Numbered from the stretch's first letter, positions 23,001-47,224 are shown. The stretch is 64,000 bases of DNA from Syngnathus acus (GCF_901709675.1 NC_051094.1:10968501-11032500); one strand, 5' to 3'. Made by a program: numbers and translations. Notes: generated by a model not told the origin, from the sequence alone.

Positions 23001-23561
23001 GTGCTGAATGAATTTTACGTGGCCACGTACCTGCACCTGTACCAACTGTGGAAGACGCAACAGAAAACCATTGCTGACTCTGGCTTTGTGATAAAAGGTT
23101 GGTGAATTGTTGCAGGCAGACCATGTACATGCAAAAAGAAAAATAATATACTGAAGTGTTTAATTTTGGTATACTGTATTACATTACATTATCAGCTACT
23201 GGCATGACAAGTACTTCAACATTATCCAGAATGTCCATCTTAAACAGAGAGCAATATCTAGGCATGACATCAGACTACAAATACACTCACTGTTGATGTA
23301 CTTTCTTCAGAAGTGGAGCTGTTCGCCAAAAAGAACCCAAAGCAGATGCTTCGCCGACTAGAGGTCTTCCTGAAAGAGAGACGGGCAGGTGGAGTCCCCC
23401 GTGGGACGTCGCCAGAGCCACCGGCTCAGCAACCTTCTCCCAGCGTGGAGGAACGAGCAGCCAGAGTGACGAGTGGGCAGGGAAGCAAAGCAAAAGAGAT
23501 GCACTTCACAGGGGTGTGTGAGCTACCATCTGACATGGAGGGTGATGCCAGACTCATTTAA
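20076..23561 (+). CDS. elmod3: ELMO domain-containing protein 3
   Basis: ELMOD proteins are GTPase-activating proteins for ARL2 and other ARF-family GTPases; ELMOD3 is linked to human deafness and to actin-rich hair-cell structures. Twelve coding exons: 20076-20111, 20579-20650, 20732-20806, 21041-21110, 21346-21408, 21498-21586, 22114-22237, 22320-22442, 22532-22662, 22801-22877, 22970-23097, 23311-23561 (TAA), giving 412 aa; human is 381. The N-terminal third is acidic and poorly conserved. The ELMO domain occupies about residues 165-330: [29 protein letters not shown], then [14 protein letters not shown] with the candidate arginine finger, and [16 protein letters not shown]. The C-terminus [13 protein letters not shown]...ARLI resembles the ELMOD3-specific tail, separating it from ELMOD1/2. 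The start [12 protein letters not shown] is the first ATG in the correct frame; another ATG 5 nt upstream is out of frame. Confidence 0.94.
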
Positions 23562-23576
23562 GCCTGTGTGCGTGCA

Positions 23577-23619
<43 letters not shown>
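23577..23619. repeat. (TCTG)n microsatellite
   Basis: About ten uninterrupted TCTG units, starting 16 nt after the elmod3 stop codon. Confidence 0.95.
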
Positions 23620-26600
23620 TATGGAGAGCTAGATGAAGAACACACTATCCAACACGTTCCCCAACCCTTTGAAGATGGGGTGCTGCACTTTGCTAAGGTT
23701 TATTTTTTTGTGTTAGTATTTTGTAGTTAGTCATATAGCCCTCATTGTTTGAATTATTTATTCCAACACAGAACAGTCAAACAAATGAAGATGATACAGG
23801 ATGTCACAAAACAAGAACATGAATATTTGCACTTTTCTTAAATTTGAGTGCTCAATTGAAATTGAAATGAATTTATCATGCTCACAACTTAGTCCATGTG
23901 GAGTTTGGGCCTCTCAGCCTTCTTATGTTGGCGTCGCAGGTTGCCTGAGGCTCACTTTTGTTCGAGCAACTACACAACCGCAATGCGGCGGAACGGCACC
24001 ACCATCAGACATGTTGTCAATGCTCATCTCCACAGGGTCATAACCAGCAGCACAACACTTGATCAGGTCACAGGCAGAAACCTTTGAGCTGGGAGCGGGT
24101 TTCATGTTAGCTTGCCTTGACGTTTTGACCCCTTTGGATTCCCTATTAGTTGGTTGAAAATGTAATGTAAGGGGAGAAAATGGGGTTCAGACTGCAGAGA
24201 CTCTTGGTGTCACAGAATTGGTCTAGTCGTCCATTCACTTGATAGTTATGATCGACCCAAAAAAAAACTAGATTTTAGCTGCTTTAGTTAAAAATGCTTT
24301 TTCTTTTTTTCCAGAAGATATGTAATAATAAGAATGGTTTTAACCTAACATAGGGAAATCCTACACACGTTCTCAGCCGATCATAAACGTTTGATAAGGC
24401 TTACTCTGAAGGTCTAATATAAGCTTTTTTTCCATTAGTAAGCATGTGATTGTATATATATTTTTTTTAGGGGGGGGTGGATTTGTATGTATGAATGGCA
24501 AAATGATTGAGCGGACGTTGAAGGGTGCCTACCCTAAATACTGTGGTGCAGTATGCAATTCCAGCTCACACTCAATGATAATCAAAGTGTCAGTGCTGTG
24601 TGACCATAGACATTGTTCCTAACTTCAGGGCTTGTGTGTTTGTTCAAGTGAACATCCAGGTGTGTTTGTGTACTTTTGTGTGTGTGTGTGTGGGGGTAAA
24701 ATGCGTCTTAGTGAAGACATCTAAAGAAAAAGTGATGACATTTTAGGCTGTTGTCACCATTTAAAGGGCAGTTTGACTTGTCTGGTTAAGCTTTTTATGT
24801 AAGGCAGTACGAATGTCATCAATAAGTTAGAAAGTGTACATGTGAGACGGTGTCTTTTTTTTGACAGGAATTGACTACAAATGGGGTACTTTCCTCTGCA
24901 CACAAAAATCCAGCTTTACTAAGTACTTGACCCGTCCAGCTGCAAACATGGTACTTGAGTCTTTTTAAAATGGTACTTGGAATGAACATGAAGAAAAAAA
25001 GTCCAATTGGAAAAGTCAAATCAAGAAAACATGGCTGGCCAAGCACGGGTTCAGGGTCCTCTGCAAAGCTGGTTCGTGCTTTGTGCTCGCGTGAAACTGT
25101 CTCCCGTGTTTGTAGTCTCAGTCTGTAGCATGTTCAGGTAGCACTAGTACTGTAGCATCCTATAGCCGCCTCCTTCGTGAAGCTTGTTGATGTCACGTTG
25201 ACGTCGGTTTGTCGTGTCAATGAGTGCGCAGACCTTTACTACTATAGCACATTCATCTTTCATGAACCCTCCCAAGTAGAAACATTTGAGGCAGCGCAGC
25301 TTGTGGAGATTGGCTGGACATGTGATTGAGTTCAACTTTGTCTTCTGAGAAGGTAACAGTTTGAAAGGGTGCCTCCATCCCATAGAATCATGTATGGTCG
25401 AGTGTTCGCTTCCTCCCTTTTTTTTTTTTTTTGTAATTTGCGCTTTTCGCCTCAGTGCCACAGTAACCTGTGTTGTTGCAAGGCAGTAGACGGCTAGCTG
25501 ACCTCAAACAGGTCTGTTGTACCGTTTCCATTCTTCATCTTGTCACAAATGACACGGCACGGTTAGGCCAATTATTTGAAGGCGTTGTGCGACCCATGAG
25601 GAACTTTGCACTGTTGTAGATAAAACTGTATGTGTGACGTATGCAAAAGGGCCACCTTCTGGAGCCATAATGTTCATTTGCGGCCACCTCATCGAGTCAG
25701 GTCACCTTAACCCTCCCGCCCCCACCTCCCTTGTCCCAAACATTGCACCACACTGATCCCGCGCTTGGTTTTCTTCTTTTTGAAGCTAAGGAGCAGTACA
25801 GTGTCTGTAAATCAGGAAGTTTGTACATAGAGAATTAATGATTGTAAGATGAATGATTGTCTGTAGGGCATTATACGAAAATACATTGCTTACCTCAAGA
25901 CTTAAGACAAATCTCTCCTTTCTCTCCTGATATTTATTTGGCCTTTCATTACATCATTCTATATTTGCTTATACTTCTCTTTCACCCATTGGACTCGTTA
26001 TATAATGTACAGAGGATATTAAACCGCTCAAGCACGACATACTACTATAATAACAGAAGCAAGTCCATGACTCAAGTGTGTATTATATCATTACTATATA
26101 GGCCCTTAGACATCTGCAAATGAAACGCACTTTCTTCTAAACTTTGAATTGGCCATGTTGGAATGCGCTGGTTTTGTCTTGTGGCTTTGATGACGGTCGA
26201 GTATCATTTGCTGTGATTTAAGTGTTGGGTGTCAGGAAAACACTGAGAAACAATGCAGTCTTAAGAGCTACAAACAAACTGCTCAGTCAGCACATGATTG
26301 TAAGGCTGTGGTCATTATGCTTTCAAGTACCCAGACAAGTTCTAATTCATCTTCTCATTACCGCCAACCTTTACCGTTCATCAGCAGTTGTCCTGGATTA
26401 TATTTTTGCTTTCGAACATCCCAAATTGCATGACTCTTGCCAAGAGAGAAAAGAGAAACAAACGGGTTTTCGCAGGATGCCAGACCCACGAGAGGTGCCG
26501 TTTGAAGTTCTGCTTGCAAACCAGCGGTGACTCGGCAAATACAATCACATCTCTCGACAACACCCTGCGCTTTATACTTTTGAAGCTGTTTTGCTGTCAT

Positions 26601-26730
26601 GGTCTTTGTCATGTCCCTCAGAGAATTTTATGACTGTACCTTGATTGTAGATGCCCTATTTTATACTGAGAGTTATTTGAGAATACAGTATGTGCTGTTG
26701 TACATTAAATGTATTGTATGGAGAAAGCTA

Positions 26731-26736
26731 AATAAA
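26731..26736 (+). terminator. elmod3: Candidate distal elmod3 polyadenylation signal
   Basis: AATAAA inside GCTAAATAAATGCTG, about 3.2 kb after the elmod3 stop. Assignment is by position only. Confidence 0.35.
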
Positions 26737-26750
26737 TGCTGTTGAAAACT

Positions 26751-29665
26751 AAGAACTATCAGTATTCTGTGTAACTTTTAGCACACAGTATTTTATCAAA
26801 TGGCACATTGCCACACTCAGACACACTCGCCATTGTTCTCAGTTCTGACTAAACAATATTTTCAGAGAAAATGAGCTAGATTTGACTGAAAAAGCAATAT
26901 TTAGAGCTTTAAAACAGTACCTATGATTACAGTTTTTTTTGTGAGGTGTAATCACAACTAAATTTAATCTACGGACAAGGCTTTCTTGATGTGCTTTAGT
27001 TTAACCGCTAGAGGGCAATGTTTGATACAACCACAACTGAAGCAAAGCTGAGAACAATTTTAGTCAAGTATAAGTCAAATATAATCAAATCACACATTTT
27101 TTATATATTTTATACATATGTGGTTGGCAATGCATATTACTGTCTGCAAAGCTACTTAATGTACTGTATTGATTTGAGTGTTTTTTAAAGTTTCCATTTG
27201 TCTGCTCTTTGAAAGAGACATTTTAGCCATCATTGATTTCTCCTTTGACTGTGGACTGAATTGATCCATGGAAGTTCCTGTGAAGCTAATCACGTTGCTC
27301 CACTGATGCTGTTTGAACACAGTTTAAAGTATCGGTAACAGTTCAAGGTTTGTCAGATTGTCACTGAGGAAACAAATGACTCAGACTCCCTATAAGTATG
27401 CGCTCAATAGTGCTTCCTATGCATTTGTACAGACCCCTCCCCCAATTGCAATATAATATTTTGCAGTCTAAGGAAGGGGGATTTTGGTGCTGGGTCATGA
27501 AGTTAGTGTGCTTCCATAGGAATCTGCGTGTTGTATGCTTCTACATCTGTGCTTAATCAAACACCAGAACCAGATGACTGAGCTGTGGTTGACCTGCTGA
27601 ATCATTGCACACACAGCATGGAAAAAATATTTCAGGCATTTATTTTCATCCTAGTCAAAATCACTTCCATAACATATTGCTGTTACTTCTACGCTACAAT
27701 TCCTGCACTTTAATGAGTTTTTTTTTTCAATCTTGAGTTCATACAGTGTACTTGGTGGGATTTGTATTCCTGAGAAACTCAAAATTCAACAATCTAATGG
27801 AGAGGATTCATGCTTCAGGTACGTATCTGCTAGAGTACATCTTTGTATATAGAGGGAATCAACACAATATTACAAAATGGAGATTTCTAAACCTGTTTCC
27901 ATTTGCACCTAGTGAGCCTGCTGGATTACTATACTTTTCTCTCACTCATACACCCCCTCCTCCGTCCTCCCTCCTGCTCTCTTCCTGATGTCATTGTTTC
28001 CTGCCTGCTAGATGCTGAGACTCCACTCACGACACCAAGCCAACAGCTCTACGCACATGCACATGACCACAAATAAACGTCTTAAAAGTGCAAATAGGAC
28101 ATCAGAACGCTAGCAGCGTCGCTCGTTCACGTATTTAGATTGTTTGAGTTCAGTGCTTTCAAAATAATGACTGTTATTCGAGGAGTGTTAATGCCCAATT
28201 TGAAATACTTGGATGATGATTTGCTTGGTCTACATTCGTGCTAGTTTTCATTTCATCGCTGGCTGCAGCTGCTTTCATTATATCACTCATTGTTTAGCTC
28301 GGCTAGAGCAGACTGTTATTTTCTGTAATCTGTTCCAATATAGTGTCTACAGTATCTTAAACCCACACTTCAGACTAAATTGGAGCTAAAGGAGATAAAA
28401 TATGTTTTAGAAATATTATGTGCAGCTATGTTTTTTTAAGTCTCTATTTCTACAAAAAGGAAAACATTTTCAAGATAAATAGCACAATATATGTACTACT
28501 ATCTGCCTCATTCTTCTCGGCCAAAGTCATAACTCCAAAATACCTTATCTTTCATCACAATATCGAATAGTATGAACAGAGTATTTTTGTACATTTGTCT
28601 CTGTCCAAGTCCCAATTTTTTAAACAAGCACAGCTGTTTAACACGCAGAGTGACTCAGTCAAGCTGAAATAATTTAGAAGTCATACTTTTTGAATTAACA
28701 TTCATTGGCAGATGCTTATTTTCTTCCCATTTCCTGCAGCAGGGCACAAGAACATGGTTTTCTTTAAATAGTCTTTTAAACATGACTTTTTTAAAAATCA
28801 CTCCATATCTGTTGTAGCTCACGGGTCGCACGCATGGGCATTTTTTGCGTCCATCTTCACTTCCTACATATAAGTTCCAATTAATTTTCTTCACTGAGAA
28901 TTGCCACATACGGTCAAGTCTCATTTGCGGGTGTGACAGACAGAATTTGAGTCGTGAGATGAGATGGAGAATGTAGGCAAAGAAAGCCACACCATTTCAA
29001 ATGTTCTAATCCTTTTTTGGGCTGCAACACCTCCCAAGTGTGGTAAGAGTCGACATGGCCTCTTGGGTGGGAGAGAGTGACAGAGACCAGACATCCATTT
29101 CCAAATGCAGTGAAGAAATAATTCACAACTGTGTCTGTTTTCATTTACTATAAATCCCTGCTCTGATGTTTGGTAATTTATGGTTTTGTGAAAATACACA
29201 CACAATCCCTGTAGTCCCACTAATACCCCCCCCAAAAAAGGAATTCAGTGACCGGGGAGTCTCATCTGCACTTGCTGATGGCTCTCCAATGGAGTGAAAC
29301 AAGAGGTTCATCCTGCTTCTTTCTGTGCAAAATGCATCAGTGTGCAGTAAGCTTTTATTTTACCTGGCCTCCCCCAACCACCTTCTGCGTGGGTGAGCCC
29401 CGCACCTGTTGCGACTCGTCCAGCAGGTTACGGCGATCTTCCTGCCTCTCGCTGTTTTTTTTCAGCTGACCGGAGCTGCAGGGCAGTTTGCAAACGAAGC
29501 TTTTCATTTGACTGAATGTCTGCTTTGCTGTCTATCTCTCGGGTGTCTCTGTTTAAGCCACCTCCTTCCCTCCCCGCTATCCCTACCCCCATCCCACTCC
29601 ACTTCTGTCAAGCCCAGTCTGAGTCTGGTTGACTCCGGGGCTCCACACAGGAAGGAAGGCTCAAA
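26751..29665. other. Intergenic DNA and upstream region of aebp1
   Basis: No coding exon, RNA gene or defined element was recognised in nearly 3 kb. A pyrimidine-rich segment around 29560-29640 leads into the aebp1 TATA box. Confidence 0.5.
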
Positions 29666-29672
29666 TATAAAA
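29666..29672 (+). promoter_or_regulatory. aebp1: TATA box of aebp1 (candidate)
   Basis: TATAAAA lies 91 nt before the aebp1 ATG, which would give a start site near 29697 and a 5' UTR of about 65 nt. No other core element was identified. Confidence 0.5.
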
Positions 29673-29762
29673 CTTGCTGGATAAACTGCTAAAGATAAAG
29701 CTGCGGATTAAAGAAGCTCCAAAGAAAATTAAAAGGATTCTCCAATAGGAAGAGCTGCAGGC

Positions 29763-40760
<10,998 letters not shown>

Positions 40761-40995
40761 AGCAAATTCACTGCTTTCACACCTGAGTTACATCAATCCA
40801 GAAATCCTCCGCTCAACCAAGCTTTACAGTTCAGTTTACGATGGTTGAATGTTAGTGAACTATATGCTGGAAATATGTCTGTCACATTAATAGCTTGACA
40901 TCACAGCAACACGGTGATGAGTTCAATAGTGTGCCATGCATCTTTAATCATAGATGAGGAAAAATGGTTCTAAAAATTCACATGCAAAAATGCCG

Positions 40996-41001
40996 ATTAA
41001 A
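40996..41001 (+). terminator. aebp1: Candidate aebp1 polyadenylation signal
   Basis: ATTAAA about 235 nt after the aebp1 stop codon. It lies within 290 bp of the pold2 signal on the other strand, so the two 3' ends converge closely. Confidence 0.45.
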
Positions 41002-41282
41002 TATACAGTATGTAGTTCATCACAAACACAATATTGCAGAACACCAATTGGTATTGTATGAATGTGTTTTTGTATTTTTACAAAGGAAATGAAACTGAAC
41101 AGAACTGACAAACTGTACTGCTTGGTGGAAACAAACCTTTGAGTAATCAACGTTCACGTCTGCATTTTAAAATCTTCAATAACTGTATAACACTTGAAAA
41201 TATGATTCTTCATTGACAAATAATGATCTTCTCTGTTTATGATGCATCTTTCTGACACAATATTCAGTCTGTTATTCTTTTT

Positions 41283-41288
41283 TTTATT
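41283..41288 (-). terminator. pold2: Candidate pold2 polyadenylation signal
   Basis: TTTATT on the plus strand (AATAAA on the minus strand), about 160 nt after the pold2 stop codon, giving a short 3' UTR. Confidence 0.6.
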
Positions 41289-41449
41289 GCAGTTGCACAT
41301 TAAAAACAACTTTTTTTAAACTCAAGATGTAATTATTTACAGAATCATCCTCTGTGAAAAAAACACTTTACAATAGATGAATGCAGTTCAACTCAGGCAA
41401 ACCTCACAATACTGTCCCACTGAATACGTGTGAGCTGACTTCACTACCC

Positions 41450-44400
41450 TCAGTGGCTGATGTTCAACTCACTGTCGTCGTCGTCACCCGCAGAAAAGGC
41501 CGAGAAGCTGATTGGCTCGCATTCAAGAGTACGCAAGTTGACAAGACATGCTGTTTGGGTGCTGTGGAATGTTGGCACAGTCACCAAAAGGATTTCCTGG
41601 CCATCAGCACCTGGTGAAGTGAAAGCATTAGTGATTCACTCACTGAATTTCTAAAGCAATGCAAAGAAGAAGGGGAAAAATACTTATTGTAGCGCTACGT
41701 TTGTTGTGTGACTAATGGTAACTTACTTTTCTTGAAAACAAATTACCATTAAAATGAATGAAAATGTCATTTATTTGTTCCAGCCCTACAAAGGTCAAAG
41801 TAATCAATATAATACATTAAATAATTTTAATACATTAGGTAGGTAAATTCACCCTAATTGCACACACACAAACCTGTTAGGCGCTTTGACCCAAACGTTG
41901 GAGCGTTCCCGCTGAAGTAAACATGTGGGCACTCTTCCAAGATGAACGGATCTTTCATGTAAAACGGGTAACAACCTAACAGACAATCCACAGATTTTGC
42001 ATCAATCAGTCGAGATTATTCGACAAAGTGCAAAGAGCCTGTCGTACCAAGGGTATCAGGAGCTGTAGGAGCAAGGTGTCGCAATCGGAGTGTTTCTTCC
42101 AGAATCTCCAGATGACTGTTCATGCTGCTGTAGCGCTCAATGTCACTGATATTCTGACCTGAGGTGCCCAGGAACCTGAATGGAAGAAAAAGGTAGCTTT
42201 CAGAAAATTCATAGGGACTTCTTGCAGCACACAGCCTTACTAAATGTGCTTGATAAAGCAACGCCCAAACCTTTTCAAAGATGCTTTTCATTGGCAGAGG
42301 GCAGAGTATGCCAGCTAATACAACTCAGACTTTTGGAAAGAGTGAAGAATGATAGGCCTCCATTCTAGAGGTCAACACATTTTTAGTAAATTTTTTAATC
42401 AGAACTAGATTTATTTTTTGCACCTATATCTTCCTTCATTACTAAGCTACCACATGAGTTTTTTTTTTTTTATAATAATAATAACAATATAACATCATAG
42501 CATACATTCTAGGATTGTACAAGTGAGATACACCATCAATCAACTTCTCTAACTTCTCTAAATTCAAGTGGGTTTTTTTCTGGATTTGGGTATGAAATGT
42601 CAAGTCAAGAGTAGGGGGCAGTGATGCATAACATGACAGCCTCCTTGAATGGCTGAAAACAGATGGATTAGGCTTCATTATCAGCATTTTTAGGAAGAGA
42701 TATGACTAGTCCAGGGAAGGACGTAGACTGAGTGTTCTTGGATTTGGAGGACAAACATACAGATGCTTCAAGGATCCTTATCAGAAAAACGTGGTCGGCC
42801 AGTTCCGATTCCCCTGACCCCGAAACCGCTGCGTGCATAACAACTCCTTGATTAAAAGTCTAGTCAAAGTCGTATGCAACTTACATCTATCAGGCTGCGG
42901 AAGTAAGTAGACTGAGCTGGGCATGACGAAGACAGACATGGGCAAGCTGGTTAACTTTCTCAGCCATGACGCAAGAGTTCATCGTGAGTTCAAGGCAAGA
43001 GGAATCCATACAACTTGCCAAGATCAGCAGAGTTTTAATGGCACTCGAATAAGATCATGATACGCGTTTCAAGTTGCAAATTCAAGTACATACTACATCT
43101 AGTTGGTAGGTTCCATTATTTGAGTTGAAATGTTTTATCTATTTATACATTACAGTGATCCCTCGTTTTTCACAGGAGATGCGTTCCAGAACCACCAGCG
43201 ATAAACGAAATTCCGCAAAGTAGAAACGGTATATACATTATTTGGAAATTTAAACACCACTGTGTTGAAATTTCCAACACGTACTGTTTCTTGTTGGCCG
43301 CTAGAGGGCATGGGTGTATTGTAAGTTAATGAAAAGTATGGTTTACCTTGCAAAGCAATGCAAAGTGTCCATCTTCAGAAATGCCGCACTACACTAACCA
43401 AGGGGACATCATGCATAGCGAAACCAATGTGAGTCATAGTTGTGCATGATCTCTTGTTGCACTGTGCGCGCCTTTTTGAACCTTCCTCAATTCTTATACG
43501 CAACATAAACCTTTCCCAATCCCACACTGTTCGGTGCATGTATTGTACCTTTACAGTAAATAAGACAACAACACGTGATATTGTCACATGTCCCGACTCC
43601 TATTGCACCGGTTGGTGCTTCTTCCCTCACGTGTGGCCGGATGCCACCTCCTGCGCTTGAACTCAGTCACGTCTGCAGTGACGCACTTTGCTCAGGGGCA
43701 CGCCCCGCGCTACCAGCGCTTATGTCTCGACTCCTGGGCAGTGCTTTTTTCCGAACAGTCCGTGTTGCGCGTGGTTGTCCTGCCTCGCTCGTGACAGGCT
43801 GGCTGCCGCGCTTCCCACACTTGTCCCCAGTGACGCACATTGCTCAGAGACACGCCCTGCGTGATCAGCGTGTATTTAAAGGCCGTTCTCCCGTCACTTA
43901 TAAACCCGCGAAGTAGCACATTTGCGAAAGGTGAAGCGTGAAGTGGCGAGGCACACCGTATACCTTTTTTTGTTCACATTCATCGGTATATAGCTGGGCT
44001 TTCTTGCAATATAGCTTTCTGAAAATGATATTTTTTGTACTTTTCATAGAGCTATTAGAAGATGAATCATTCTGTCAACCAAAATTGAAAGTCTGTGTAT
44101 ATGCATGCTGTTGTTCCTCACCTCACTCCATCCACAGTGGCCTGGTATGGGTTGGATGCCAACTGCAGTGTGGGGTAGACAGAGGACAAGGGGAACATAC
44201 AGCGGTGCAGAGGCTGCTGAGGCAGTGTGTAGTTGGTGGGGTCATACTGGCCGGGCATCACATCCACTGGAACAGAAGCCTTGAAGGGGAGGAGAGTAAA
44301 AAGTGTTTCAGTAGTCAACAAGCTCTAAGTAAAAGAGGGCACTAGGGGGCTGTAGGGAATCTCACCACCAACTGCAGAAGCAGCTCATCCAACAAGCGAA

Positions 44401-46402
44401 TGGCCTCCACGCTGCCAGCTTGAGTCTTTTTGGTCAGGTACTTTGCCTAAACACACAAACAGGAAGTTATATTTAAAACAGCAACTGCTTGGCTTAAACC
44501 GTTATGTATTAAGACTGATAGAGGAAAACATTATAACTGTCTCGTGACACAGAGAGCAAACCGAGCCTTTTATCACTTAACACTTAGAAAACAGTGTAAA
44601 ATAAATATATATATCGCCACTTACAGAACAAAGATGTTAGTGTATGGCTTTGCCACATGCGGGCTACGTGGTGTGCAGCTGCGACTCATGCATGACTCAC
44701 CTTGGTTGCGGCATCCTTGTCCTGTGTGCTTTGACTGAGGAGGTTTCCCGCCATCAAGACCCTCGATATTGTCGCCGCTCCGCTCTGCTCCCCCTGGTCA
44801 CCGAGCTGACCTGTTACCATGTCAACCAGTAGTTGTAGGCCCAGCATGCTGTCTGCATGACTACTACCGAGACCCAGCCCTGAGACGAGCAGCAAAAATC
44901 TGGAAAGAAAAACAAACACATCAATGGACAGACCAAAGCAGTATCATCCAAGGCAAGCCAAACAACGTCAGTGTTGTTGCAATGCGAGTCAACGTTTGGA
45001 GTCAAAGCTAAACTAGTTGCATGCTGCAGACAACAAACAAAAAGTAGATGCAGAACTCCGCACACTGATCAACACGGCTGAATTGCTGAGTAGCATTTCA
45101 CATTTATCTTTGCACAGAAAGCTTAAAACTGGATTTGAGTATTTTTTGTGTTTACCTATCAGCATTAAGCGCAGGTCTCACAGTCTGTGCAGGGAGATCA
45201 GCTGTGCAGAAGTCCTCCACTGTGAACTTCCCGTCATTCCTCTCAGCTCCATAGACAGCGATAACACTGCCTGCAGAAAACAGCAATCGATGAGGTACTT
45301 GATTCGTTTGTATGACATCGAGCAAAGTGAAACAAAATCCCTCACCTGTGACACACCTATCTCTGTCAATTTTGCCCTCCAGTTTGATCCTCTGCAGCTC
45401 ATCTTCCAGAATCAGCTCATCATTGTCACTGATGTATTTGACTCGTGGAGGCTGGGGCAACAGGTTGTGCTGGAGACAACAAGATAGAGAAAAATGAGTC
45501 ATGACAAACAACAATGACTTGAAGCTCTTTAGATCTGCATCTGGTTTATACATTTTATCCAGAGAGTATTCATTTGTTTTTTACATTAAAATAAACCTCA
45601 AATGAACTTTTTCGGCTGTTATTGTTGGTGTGCTGAGTCCATAATTATCAGGGAAAAATAATTCAATCAATTTTGAAATAAGTGCATAACATAAAATGTG
45701 AGGTGCTAGGAATACTACCCAGATGTAGCTAGTGGTGATTTGATGTACGGTACTGCTAACCTCCTCACTTATCTCTTTTAGGATGGATGGCTGCAAGTCC
45801 ATACGCTTGAACAAAGTTCCCACAATGCAACACTGTTCACCTGTCTGAAGATCACAGAGTTTCCGGGAAAGCACATTTGATCCTACCAACAAAAAAAGAA
45901 AAAAAAGGACACTTATTATACTAATCACACTGCATGCTTCATAGATGTGATTATCCACTAGTGTGCTCTGAGATATTGTGCAAGTAATGTATCTTGGTTC
46001 ATCAATCATTTAAATACTCTTCTGCTTCATGACAAATGGTACTTAATTAACTGTGCAACCAGTTTTTGTAATATTTTTGTTTGGTATGTCGTAAGATTAT
46101 GTTCTAATGTAAAATATCTAAATTGGCTGAATATATATTGAGAAACATTGCAGTGTGCATTCAGTCATGTAACACATACCCCACTTTTGTTGAGCTTTTG
46201 CCGTGAGTAAAGGTCTCATCTGCAAGAGTCGCGCTGAATAAATATGAGCATACTGACGACTGAAACTCCGTTCTCCGACTCCGAAGCGCTCCGAGTTTGG
46301 ACTGTAGGCCGTGGAAGCTCTCTCAAACACGGGCGCCAGGTCTTCGGCAGGATGGCACAGAAGAGAGGAGCCGTCTTTCCGCGCGCTCAGGTCGGAGAAC
46401 AT
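41450..46402 (-). CDS. pold2: DNA polymerase delta subunit 2 (p50, regulatory B-subunit)
   Basis: POLD2 is the B-subunit that holds the catalytic POLD1 to the rest of DNA polymerase delta in nuclear replication and repair. Ten coding exons, in transcript order: 46402-46180, 45882-45761, 45469-45346, 45270-45156, 44899-44701, 44446-44366, 44279-44122, 42175-42048, 41975-41874, 41610-41450; 470 aa against 469 in human. Conserved blocks: [34 protein letters not shown], the OB-fold region around [13 protein letters not shown], then the inactive phosphoesterase domain with [38 protein letters not shown] and [18 protein letters not shown]. The C-terminus is acidic ([13 protein letters not shown]). 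A non-coding first exon probably ends at 46522 (donor GTAAGAG) and joins at 46412. The large intron 42176-44121 contains a repeat element. The gene is divergent from the nono-like gene. Confidence 0.96.
43153..43958. mobile_element. Non-autonomous DNA element in a pold2 intron
   Basis: The left end starts CAGTGATCCCTCG and continues with the common fish repeat block around GCGTTCCAGAACCACC and AAATTCCGCAAAGTAG. The right end, near CGAAGTAGCAC and GGCGAGGCACACCG, is a diverged complement. The interior is unusually GC-rich and contains an imperfect internal duplication (43676-43719 and 43828-43870, both starting CAGTGACGCAC). No transposase frame was recognised. Confidence 0.55.
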
Positions 46403-46875
46403 GATGGTTGTCCTAATGAAGTTAAATCGGTGTTAGCAAAGCAATGAGGTTTGCAAACGAAACAATAACAGAACGCTTTCGAATGTGACTATTTTCAAGA
46501 ATGTAACTTGGCATCTCTTACCTTCGTCGTCTTGTAATATTAGACTTAAAAACCAAATCGCGTTAAATTCAATGGAGACGTTTGTTATTGCTGCGCAAGT
46601 TTGAGAACTACCCGCGAAATGCCCGCTCCACTAGAGATGTTTTGTAACTATGGAGATTAATGTCACGTAACCGCCGATGGCTAACTAATCACATTGGCCT
46701 TGTACAACACAATTTTTTCTGGTATTACCTGAAAAATGTAGCGCTTAAAGTTAGGATGCAGTGTATTTCTATACCAAAACAAATGTCATTATGCATAATT
46801 ATTACATCAGTGAATTGTGTTTTTGGAAGGAGTTGTAGACTTAGTAGAGAGTCTTTCCTTAGGAACATTTCTGTT

Positions 46876-47110
46876 TGACGTCTTTCCGGTCTCTTGTATA
46901 TTCTCGCGAGACGCGTTAATGAGCAAGAAAAAAATAAACTCCTATTAGAACGTCGGCATTTGCTAAAAATTAAACTAACGCTTTGATAGTGTGATAGAAG
47001 CAGAGTGTGAACGTAAAATAATTATTATCAAACAAAATGGTTTTAAAGTGTGTCAGTGTGTGACTTAAAAAAAAAATTTCAAACGTATTCGTCGCGTTAG
47101 TTTGACGTCA
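46876..47110. promoter_or_regulatory. Shared (bidirectional) promoter region of pold2 and the nono-like gene
   Basis: The motifs are: TGACGTC at 46876-46882, an ETS-type TTTCCGG at 46883-46889, the palindrome TCTCGCGAGA at 46902-46911, and a perfect CRE TGACGTCA at 47103-47110. TCTCGCGAGA and ETS sites are typical of TATA-less housekeeping promoters, many of them bidirectional. The first pold2 exon lies on one side (ending 46522) and the nono-like ATG (47225) on the other. Sharing is inferred from spacing. Confidence 0.6.
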
Positions 47111-47224
47111 CAATAGGGTCGCCGCAACATACAGACACGCCATTTTTACTCGTCTCTGTACCCCGCGATTGCAAAGCGATTCGGGCGATTTATCGACTCG
47201 GTTTCTTAGTGAGTTGCAAAAAAA

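Larger units (their letters stand above)
23562..26750 (+). other. elmod3: Probable long 3' UTR of elmod3
   Basis: No second gene was found in this 3.2-kb stretch. A (TCTG)n microsatellite follows the stop codon at 23577-23619. A TG run occurs near 24677. AATAAA at 26731-26736 is the clearest polyadenylation signal. The whole stretch is assigned to the elmod3 transcript only by position, and an earlier end is possible. Confidence 0.4.

Noticed and set aside
22383-23105. 240-codon plus-strand frame across several elmod3 exons
   Set aside because: It runs through introns and reads elmod3 exons in mixed frames; the spliced elmod3 model with GT-AG sites explains the coding signal.
26222-26633. 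Overlapping frames of 60-102 codons on both strands near the elmod3 3' end
   Set aside because: No motif, no splice partner and similar lengths on both strands; more likely untranslated DNA.
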